NCBI GenBank assembly: GCA_002405805.1
Contig: DHMN01000039.1
Location: 1 to 8,074 of the forward strand
Reading direction: 5' to 3'
From: Cyanobacteria bacterium UBA4641
Lineage (GTDB): Bacteria; Cyanobacteriota; Vampirovibrionia; Gastranaerophilales; Gastranaerophilaceae
DNA length: 8,074 nucleotides
Made by a program: the position numbers and the translations under genes. Positions 1 through 4,841 of this stretch are shown here, piece by piece. The number at the start of each line of letters is the position of its first letter. The first letter of the stretch is position 1. The notes under the pieces were generated by a model. That model had not been told where the DNA came from and did not search any database. It saw only the letters and a program-made list of their open reading frames with translations.

Positions 1-24
1 CAAAAACACAATCGGATTTTAAAA

Positions 25-81
25 CCACCCACATTCCACCACCTCTATTGCAACGTGGAGTGTGGTGTTGGGTGTGGTGTT
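25..81. repeat. Imperfect CA/GT-rich dyad with internal tandem copy
   Basis: The left arm is rich in CCAC words (25-45) and the right arm in GTGG words (55-81), separated by a short loop around CTATTGCAAC. The arms are complementary with several mismatches. The right arm contains two copies of GTGTGGTGTT, at 60-69 and 72-81 (12-bp period). This looks like a REP-like intergenic hairpin that has drifted. Its copy number in the genome cannot be judged from one window. Confidence 0.4.
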
Positions 82-425
82 ACAACCAAACTAATAAATT
101 CTCTCGATTACTAAAAACAAGTACGTTTTAACATTTCTAACCAAAATAATTTTCCAGTAGTTTTCTTTGAAAAATGAACTTATTTATCCTTTTAAGGTCT
201 AAAAACAAACTATTTCAAAAGAGAACTACGGCAATTACGACTTGTTTTTAAAACAAAAAATTATGCCGAAGGGAAAACTGGGCTAACGAAGTTTAATATA
301 ACTTTATGGCAAGATTGTGGCAAAATACCGGCATTAATGTGGAATATCGTAAAAAGCTCTGAATCTTGTCCAAATAAAAAATTTATTCTGTCAACTATAA
401 CAAAATGTTCGCAGAGAGGCCGCTG

Positions 426-505
426 ACGCGAGTTTGCAGGTGCGTTCAAGTATATTGGCATAACTTTCTCTATAATTAGAATGTCAATCCCCTTAAAACT
501 CGCGT
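426..505. repeat. 10-bp perfect inverted repeat, ACGCGAGTTT
   Basis: ACGCGAGTTT at 426-435 is exactly inverted as AAACTCGCGT at 496-505, separated by 60 bp. It lies just beyond the stop codon of the HxlR-family gene. The loop is too long for a usual terminator and there is no T-tract. It could be a recombination scar, the arms of a decayed element, or chance. Confidence 0.35.
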
Positions 506-518
506 GAATAGGGACAAA

Positions 519-872
519 TTATTCTTCTCTATAAGCACATGGAATATCCATTTCTTTTAAGTAATCAAGTCCCCATTTATTTAATTCCATAATTGATGGG
601 ATTAATTTCTTACCACGTTCAGTCAATGAATATTCTGTTTTAGGTGGAACAACGGGATACAATTTCCTTTGAATAATTCCGTCTGCTTCCAACTCCTTTA
701 ATTGTTGTATTAGCATTTTAGGAGTTGCGTGAGAAATTAATTTTTGTAATTCGTTATATCTTAAGGTTTTATCAATAAGATGACCGATTATAACCCCCTT
801 ATATTTTCCTCCAATAATTTCCATTGTAGCTTCAAGCGGACATTTGTATTCATTTTGTCTTTGTTTACTCAT
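519..872 (-). CDS. HxlR-family winged-helix transcriptional regulator
   Basis: This 117-residue protein is full length for the HxlR family, small dimeric winged-helix regulators found in the cytoplasm. Family hallmarks run in order: CPLE at 11-14, IIGGKYKGVI at 19-28, LRYNELQKLI at 37-46, the recognition region TPKMLIQQLKELEADGII at 50-67, the wing with YPVVPPKTEYSLTERG at 72-87, and a C-terminal dimerisation helix to about residue 107. Cys11 is in the position that several members (for example YodB and HypR of Bacillus) use to sense quinones, diamide or hypochlorite; a second Cys is at 112. The start is supported by GGAG at 879-882, six bases upstream. It is divergent from the MBL hydrolase with 121 bp between starts, the usual layout for a repressor controlling itself and its neighbour. 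Family assignment is firm; the inducer is inferred only. Confidence 0.95.
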   Translation of the reverse strand: MSKQRQNEYKCPLEATMEIIGGKYKGVIIGHLIDKTLRYNELQKLISHATPKMLIQQLKELEADGIIQRKLYPVVPPKTEYSLTERGKKLIPSIMELNKWGLDYLKEMDIPCAYREE

Positions 873-886
873 TTAAAACTCCAAAC

Positions 887-908
887 TTACCTTTTGGTAA
901 CTATTATA
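887..908 (-). promoter_or_regulatory. Probable promoter and overlapping operator of the hxlR-type gene
   Basis: On the minus strand a perfect -10 box TATAAT lies at 908-903, with a poor -35 candidate (TTGTAT, 930-925). Directly downstream is a perfect dyad, TTACC-TTTT-GGTAA, at 887-900, covering the expected transcription start (about 896). HxlR regulators such as CatR and YodB are known to bind short TTAC/GTAA- or TACT/AGTA-type dyads at start sites, so autorepression is a reasonable inference. Confidence 0.55.
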
Positions 909-915
909 CTTTTAT

Positions 916-928
916 GTATATATTATAC
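916..928. promoter_or_regulatory. Second short dyad between the divergent genes
   Basis: GTATA-TAT-TATAC is a perfect 5-bp inverted repeat in the hxlR/MBL divergent region. It could be a second operator or simply part of AT-rich promoter sequence. Confidence 0.3.
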
Positions 929-942
929 AAAATAGTACATTC

Positions 943-971
943 TTGAAATAAAGTAAATAAGAATTTAATAT
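943..971 (+). promoter_or_regulatory. Candidate promoter of the MBL hydrolase gene
   Basis: TTGAAA at 943-948 and TAATAT at 966-971 are spaced by 17 bp. The predicted start near 978 would leave a short leader just containing the AAAGGAG ribosome-binding site (979-985). The -10 is imperfect; TATTAT at 921-926 is an alternative. Confidence 0.35.
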
Positions 972-993
972 TATTATAAAAGGAGATGATTAC

Positions 994-1773
994 ATGAAAA
1001 TTACTCAAGTTAGAAATGCAACATTAATTATAGAATATGACAATACAAGATTCTTAATAGACCCTTGGCTTGGACCAAAGGATTATATGCCTGGTTTTGA
1101 AACAGCAGTTAATTCTGAAATTCGACAACCGAGAGTAGAATTACCTTTTTCTATTGATAAAATTGTAGATGTCGATGCTGTCATCATTACTCATATTCAC
1201 CCTGATCATTGGGACGAATATGCAGAACATGCAATAGATAAAAATCTTAAAATTTTTGTTCAATCAGAATTTGATAAAAACTTTATATTATCAAAAGGTT
1301 TTAAAGATGTTGAAATTTTAGCAGAACAAGGTACAAACTATGGAAATATAACTTTATACAAAACTCATACACAACATGGAAAACGAGAAATTTTAAAACC
1401 TTTATGTGATTCTATTGGAATGCCTTACGATGCAATGGGTATTGTTTTCAAAGCTAAAGTAGAAAAAACACTTTATATTGCAGGTGATACGATTTGGTGC
1501 GAAGAAGTAAAAGAAGCCTTAAATAAGTATTCTCCAGATGTAGTTGTAGTCAATGCTTGTGGCGCAACTGTATTAAATGGGGAACGCTTAATTATGAATA
1601 TTGATGATTTGAAAGAAGTTTTAAAAAATTCTAAAAATGCGACTGTAATTGCAAGCCACATGGATACTGTAAGTCATTTAACAGTTACAAGAAAAGATTT
1701 AGGACATCTTAAAAACAATAATAATATAGATAATTTACTAATACCTGCAGATGGTGAAGTTTTGGTTTTTTAG
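994..1773 (+). CDS. MBL-fold metallo-hydrolase, UlaG-like
   Basis: This 259-residue protein has a complete metallo-beta-lactamase fold signature and no signal peptide, so it should be a cytoplasmic metal-dependent hydrolase. The first strands and LIDPWLGP (21-28) are followed by the metal-binding motif HIHPDHWD at 67-74 (His67, His69, Asp71, His72), a probable third ligand His125 or His128, Asp165 in AGDTIW, and His222 in SHMD (another His at 228). Length and the HxHxDHW form fit the UlaG/lactonase-like branch rather than beta-lactamases or RNases. AGGAG at 981-985 lies eight bases before the ATG, the strongest ribosome-binding site in the window. It is divergent from the HxlR repressor, which probably controls it. 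The substrate cannot be read from sequence; a lactone, thioester or phosphodiester is possible. Confidence 0.93.
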   Translation: MKITQVRNATLIIEYDNTRFLIDPWLGPKDYMPGFETAVNSEIRQPRVELPFSIDKIVDVDAVIITHIHPDHWDEYAEHAIDKNLKIFVQSEFDKNFILSKGFKDVEILAEQGTNYGNITLYKTHTQHGKREILKPLCDSIGMPYDAMGIVFKAKVEKTLYIAGDTIWCEEVKEALNKYSPDVVVVNACGATVLNGERLIMNIDDLKEVLKNSKNATVIASHMDTVSHLTVTRKDLGHLKNNNNIDNLLIPADGEVLVF

Positions 1774-1835
1774 GTGATATTGCTCAAAATAGCATCAATA
1801 ACAGGCTTTATGACTATTTTGATTATTAACATTTT

Positions 1836-1902
1836 GTAGTGGCAAGATTGTTAATGTTGCCACTGCGTTGCCACTTCGGACTTTCATTTACAACAGTCCG
1901 AA
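1836..1902. repeat. Two adjacent hairpins with a duplicated arm
   Basis: Hairpin 1 pairs AGTGGCAA (1838-1845) with TTGCCACT (1857-1864), extendable outward by a T-G and a G-C pair, with an 11-nt loop. The right arm is repeated at 1868-1876 (GTTGCCACT), so the left arm has two possible partners. Hairpin 2 pairs TTCGGACT (1875-1882) with AGTCCGAA (1895-1902) around a 12-nt loop. Neither is directly followed by a T-tract, so they are not ordinary terminators. A structured RNA end or a recombination-site remnant are possibilities. Confidence 0.4.
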
Positions 1903-1915
1903 ACTAGACTACGAA

Positions 1916-1967
1916 AGAGTTATAGGGTTCTGTGTAAATGCTGGAATTTTTCTGAGACTCTTTTTTT
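1916..1967 (+). terminator. Weak terminator candidate downstream of the MBL gene
   Basis: AGAGT (1916-1920) can pair with ACTCT (1957-1961), followed by a run of seven T residues (1961-1967). The stem is only five pairs and the loop is long, with minor internal pairing. The T-run is the main support. Confidence 0.25.
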
Positions 1968-2108
1968 ATTACCACTTTTGTTGCCGCTAAACAAAATTTT
2001 TAGAAATTTTAGAAAAATAAACCACTCTAAAATATAGATATAATAAGCGTTTCTTGTCTGATACTATCTAGAATGCAGTAATAATGTATATTTTAAAAAT
2101 TAAGCACT

Positions 2109-2135
2109 AAAAAAGCCACGCTATACGTGGCTTTT
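2109..2135 (-). terminator. Rho-independent terminator of the tRNA-Glu unit
   Basis: AAAAGCCACG (2111-2120) and CGTGGCTTTT (2126-2135) form a perfect 10-bp stem with a CTATA loop. Read on the minus strand the stem ends in a run of six T residues (2114-2109). It begins five bases past the encoded CCA end of the tRNA. Confidence 0.88.
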
Positions 2136-2139
2136 AAAA

Positions 2140-2215
2140 TGGTACCCCCAAGCGAATTCGAATCGCTGTCTACACCGTGAAAGGGTGTTGTCCTAGGCCT
2201 CTAGACGATGGGGGC
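2140..2215 (-). tRNA. tRNA-Glu (anticodon TTC)
   Basis: The 76-nt minus-strand sequence folds as a full cloverleaf. Acceptor GCCCCCA pairs with TGGGGGT (first pair G-U), discriminator A and encoded CCA. The D arm is GTCT/GGAC, the anticodon stem ACACC/GGTGT with loop CTTTCAC (anticodon TTC), and the T arm AGCGA-TTCGAAT-TCGCT. The sequence closely follows cyanobacterial and chloroplast tRNA-Glu. The T stem closes with A53-U61 rather than the usual G53-C61; I recall that pair as a chloroplast/cyanobacterial trait linked to glutamyl-tRNA reductase recognition. It is a single transcription unit with its own promoter and terminator. Confidence 0.98.
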
Positions 2216-2236
2216 TTGGATTTGTTTACGAAATTT

Positions 2237-2265
2237 ATTCTATCTTGAACAAAACTAAATGTCAA
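2237..2265 (-). promoter_or_regulatory. Sigma70-type promoter of tRNA-Glu
   Basis: On the minus strand a consensus -35 TTGACA (2265-2260) is followed after exactly 17 bp by TAGAAT (2242-2237), five of six matches to the -10 consensus. Initiation near 2230 gives a leader of about 15 nt before the mature tRNA 5' end at 2215. This is the best promoter in the window. Confidence 0.88.
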
Positions 2266-2284
2266 CACTTTGCTTGAAAAATTT

Positions 2285-3289
2285 TTAAACTTTTTCTACA
2301 AATTTCTCATGGCCCTTAATTTCATTGATTATTTCGCGAATTTCATCAGAAATATCATTCTCGGTTTCTATATTCTTTTTGACCATTTGTGCAAATTCAA
2401 CCTTTTTAAATTCATGCATGCCTCGAGTTTTAAAAACTTCCTCCAAAATTTTTACCCTCGGTTCAGGTGCATTTAGCATTTCTTTTTCCATCATTGAAAT
2501 ATTATTCAACTGATAATCCAATGTGCGCTGAACAAGTTCCAGTGGCAACAAGTCCTCAAATTCTCCGCACGCAAGCAGGTGGATTTTATCTATCGGTCTT
2601 AATTTTGGTTTTATTTCTTCCAAATTTTCTTTTGCATCTTTATCAAGCAGTACAAAAATAGGCAATTTCAAGCTCTCAACCAATTTGTAATACAGTTTTA
2701 CCACTTGGTTTTTGCCCCCTGCAGACAGTACATAAATCCCCTCTTTGTCAAAGTCATATCCGCATCTTTTGGCAAATTCAGGCATCAAAGTCTCTTCCGT
2801 TGCTCCTTCTGCAATAACAACTTTTTCAATCGGAAATCTTAAAGAGTCCTCAAATCGTTTTTGCTTGATGTTTTTAGTGTTGCCAAGAGCTTTTAACCAT
2901 TTGAGATTTTTGGGAGAATTTTCGTCGATTAAAGTCACAAAAGCTTTATAATTAATTTTATTTTTTAATAAATTTTCAATATTTTCATTAAGTGCAAAAA
3001 CAGATTTTTCATAGTCATAAAGTCTTTGGTTAATCACATAATCATCATCTTTTTTTAATCCGAAATTTTCAAGAGAATGGTTTATTATGAGTTCTGCAAG
3101 GGCTTTTACGTCTTCACTATCCATTTTTTCGATATCAGATTTTTTATATTTCGGTTGAATTAAATTATTTGTAATAAGTTCGCCAAACACACGCAAATAC
3201 TTAACTTCAGGATTTTTAAATCTTGTTAATCTGTCAATTGAGATTGTTAGTTGTTCTTTGGTTAATGGTTTGACTTTTACGTTATTCAA
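2285..3289 (-). CDS. Standalone OLD-like TOPRIM-domain protein, no ATPase
   Basis: This 334-residue protein has a C-terminal TOPRIM domain of the OLD-nuclease type and no Walker A motif. Residues 1-150 are a charged, mainly helical region I do not recognise. The TOPRIM core begins at KVVIAEGATEE (156-166), with the EGxxE glutamates Glu161 and Glu165. It continues through SAGGKNQVVKLY (189-200), LLDKDA with Asp216 and Asp218, GEFEDLLP (242-249), and a C-terminal HEFKKVEFAQMV (292-303) resembling the lysine-bearing end of OLD TOPRIM domains. All acidic metal ligands are present, so metal-dependent nuclease or nucleotidyl-transfer activity is expected. OLD proteins normally carry an N-terminal ABC-type ATPase; this one does not, so it may act alone or with a partner encoded elsewhere. 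The start is TTG, chosen because AGAGGG sits five bases upstream and an in-frame stop lies a few codons further. Membrane segments and a signal peptide are absent. Biological role unknown; phage defence or DNA repair are guesses. Confidence 0.85.
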   Translation of the reverse strand: MNNVKVKPLTKEQLTISIDRLTRFKNPEVKYLRVFGELITNNLIQPKYKKSDIEKMDSEDVKALAELIINHSLENFGLKKDDDYVINQRLYDYEKSVFALNENIENLLKNKINYKAFVTLIDENSPKNLKWLKALGNTKNIKQKRFEDSLRFPIEKVVIAEGATEETLMPEFAKRCGYDFDKEGIYVLSAGGKNQVVKLYYKLVESLKLPIFVLLDKDAKENLEEIKPKLRPIDKIHLLACGEFEDLLPLELVQRTLDYQLNNISMMEKEMLNAPEPRVKILEEVFKTRGMHEFKKVEFAQMVKKNIETENDISDEIREIINEIKGHEKFVEKV

Positions 3290-3294
3290 TGATA

Positions 3295-3300
3295 CCCTCT
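3295..3300 (-). promoter_or_regulatory. Ribosome-binding site fixing the TTG start of the TOPRIM gene
   Basis: AGAGGG on the minus strand lies five bases before the TTG at 3289-3287. In the same frame a TAA stop occurs five codons upstream of the TTG and no ATG or GTG lies between, so TTG is the only sensible start. Confidence 0.65.
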
Positions 3301-3350
3301 TTAATTAATATTTGTTTACACTTATGGCAATTTTTTCTGATTTCAATTTT

Positions 3351-3356
3351 TATAAT
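3351..3356 (+). promoter_or_regulatory. -10 box just upstream of the papain-like gene
   Basis: A perfect TATAAT precedes the preferred ATG (3372) by 15 bp. No good -35 is seen at 16-18 bp. Initiation near 3363 would give a leader of only about nine bases, with at best a weak GGTG as ribosome-binding site. This argues against the longer starts at TTG 3312 or ATG 3324, which would lie upstream of the transcript. Confidence 0.4.
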
Positions 3357-3371
3357 AGATGTGGTGTAATC

Positions 3372-4754
3372 ATGGTAGAACAAGTAAACTTTCGTACTCG
3401 TCAATATAATTATAACACAATTAACAGTGTAAAAAGTGCTGTTAATACTCCTGTTGTAAAAAATCTTTCGGCAACACCTGCATTTACTGCATCTGTGCCG
3501 ATAACTTCGCAAGCACCACAAGTTGCAAGTCTAAAGATGAGAACGACTTTAGACTCAAAAGAAGAGAAAAACGAATATACAACGATATTATCTCAGTTAG
3601 ACAAAAATGGTCGAAAAATCGTTGATAATTTGCTAAAAACAGGTGTTTTGTTAAACTCTGAATCCAATGACCACTCTACAGTTCTTGATAATTTGTACAA
3701 AATTGCGACAGAACCGAGAGCAGAAGGCTTGGATTCAAAAACGATGTTGAAAGACACCATTGCCGCAATCGCTTACCCATATATAATCACTCAACAGTTT
3801 GGAGATATTCCGCCTGAATATCAACAACAAGTTATTGCCGCAAATAATGAAGGTAAGACCAATTTGCTTGATATTTGGCAAGGTGCGCAAGATGTAAATG
3901 TTGAACATTCAGGTACTTGTGTTGCCGCTAGTACGGAGTTTAAATTGGCAAAACAACTTCCTGCAGAATTTGCAAGATTTGCTCAAGAATTAAGTTCTCC
4001 AAAATTATCCGTAAATAAAACTATCGGATTAAATAATCTTGCAGATGAAACCTTGAATGCGATTTGGCTTTTGAATGCTTTTGAAATTCCATTTGAAACA
4101 AAGAATTTCAACACTGCGGAATTGAAATTTGCACCTGACAAAAACGCAATAATAAGGGCACAAATTCAAACAACAAACAAAGACCCTTATGAACGAACTC
4201 CGCTGGATGTATTGATGCAATCAACATTTATGCAAATAGGCTCGCAACAATCTTATAACAGTTTGACAGACAAAAGAGCCGGTAAATTTAATCAAAATGA
4301 CAAAGGTTTGATTGAATTTGAAAAAACTTTCACGGAATCTGTTGTTTTTGACAAAAATATTTTATCCGTAACTTATCAAACAGTTGATGAAAATGCGCGT
4401 TTAGTGGGTTATGAAACAGATTTGGGCACAATGAAAAAACATTTGACCACAGCTCTTGATGAAGGCGAAAATGTAATCATCGGCTACACTCAAACTGATA
4501 ATAACAACATCATTGTAAACGGTCATGAAATCACAATTGTCGGCTACAAAACAGATGACAAGGGCAAAGTAACATTTATCTGCAACGATACAGACGATAA
4601 TATTCCAAGGGCAATTGAATATTCAGAAGATTATTTGTTGCCAAAAATCCACCACGCAGCATTGCCAAAACATATTGTCGAAAGCGACTTAAACATTGTT
4701 CCTAATTGGACTGAAGGTATTGACATGTACAAACAAATGAAAGGTGCTGCATAA
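3372..4754 (+). CDS. Papain-like-fold protein, putative cysteine peptidase
   Basis: The gene encodes 460 residues from ATG 3372; in-frame TTG 3312 and ATG 3324 would add 20 or 16 residues. Residues 1-55 are low-complexity, rich in Asn, Thr, Ser, Ala and Val, with no hydrophobic signal segment. A helical region follows (60-170). HSGTCVAAS (179-187) places a candidate nucleophile Cys183. NGHEITIVGY (383-392) gives His385, and ICND (403-406) gives Asn405, in the same relative arrangement as the papain His-x-x-x-x-VGY and IKNS segments. A Gln lies at 173, ten residues before the Cys, not the papain spacing of six. About 200 residues separate Cys and His, longer than in papain, implying a large insertion around 210-340. 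The nucleotidase follows after 87 bp with no terminator, suggesting co-transcription. I do not recognise a named family; peptidase, transglutaminase-like or inactive homologue all remain possible. Confidence 0.72.
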   Translation: MVEQVNFRTRQYNYNTINSVKSAVNTPVVKNLSATPAFTASVPITSQAPQVASLKMRTTLDSKEEKNEYTTILSQLDKNGRKIVDNLLKTGVLLNSESNDHSTVLDNLYKIATEPRAEGLDSKTMLKDTIAAIAYPYIITQQFGDIPPEYQQQVIAANNEGKTNLLDIWQGAQDVNVEHSGTCVAASTEFKLAKQLPAEFARFAQELSSPKLSVNKTIGLNNLADETLNAIWLLNAFEIPFETKNFNTAELKFAPDKNAIIRAQIQTTNKDPYERTPLDVLMQSTFMQIGSQQSYNSLTDKRAGKFNQNDKGLIEFEKTFTESVVFDKNILSVTYQTVDENARLVGYETDLGTMKKHLTTALDEGENVIIGYTQTDNNNIIVNGHEITIVGYKTDDKGKVTFICNDTDDNIPRAIEYSEDYLLPKIHHAALPKHIVESDLNIVPNWTEGIDMYKQMKGAA

Positions 4755-4841
4755 ATACTATAAATGTAACAATATCTTAAAATTAAGGCAAAAATAATAT
4801 TCAGAAGGTTTTATAAATTTGAAATTTAAAAAGGTAGAATT

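Larger units (their letters stand above)
1..518. other. Gene-poor region left of the hxlR-type gene
   Basis: I see no convincing gene here. The left edge is open in two plus-strand frames (to a stop at 112-114 in frame 1 and 129-131 in frame 3), so neither is trusted as a gene end. A plus-strand stretch at 196-426 is open for 76 codons but has no start codon until ATG 337. A minus-strand ORF at 261-461 overlaps it, with no ribosome-binding site and no recognisable motif. What is visible is an imperfect dyad at 25-81, a 10-bp inverted repeat (426-435 with 496-505), and AT-rich filler. It could be decayed gene sequence. Confidence 0.6.
1774..2139. other. Hairpin-rich spacer between the MBL gene and tRNA-Glu
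   Basis: No gene is supported in these 366 bp. The stretch holds a series of inverted repeats: CAAAATAG/CTATTTTG (1785-1792 with 1814-1821), AGTGGCAA/TTGCCACT (1838-1845 with 1857-1864), TTCGGACT/AGTCCGAA (1875-1882 with 1895-1902) and TTTTGTT/AACAAAA (1976-1982 with 1990-1996), plus a T7 run at 1961-1967. A plus-strand frame is open from about 1853 to 1990 but has no ATG and no recognisable motif. The right end is the tRNA terminator. Confidence 0.6.

Noticed and set aside
1..131. Plus-strand ORFs open at the left edge, which could be a gene end
   Set aside because: Two frames are open at once across a repeat-like GT/CA-rich dyad, and neither translation looks like a conserved C-terminus.
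261..461. 66-residue minus-strand ORF
   Set aside because: No ribosome-binding site and no recognisable motif, and it overlaps a longer open plus-strand stretch.
1924..1945. GGTTCTGTGTAAAT resembles terminal repeats of IS256-type insertion sequences
   Set aside because: No matching inverted copy and no transposase in the window; the resemblance is from memory and too short to support an element.
2140..2162. Duplicated tRNA-Glu 3' end as an integration attachment site
   Set aside because: No second copy of the tRNA 3' segment was found elsewhere in the window.
3312..3371. Longer N-terminus for the papain-like protein from TTG 3312 or ATG 3324
   Set aside because: The TATAAT at 3351 lies inside the extension, neither start has a ribosome-binding site, and the added residues have no recognisable signal peptide.
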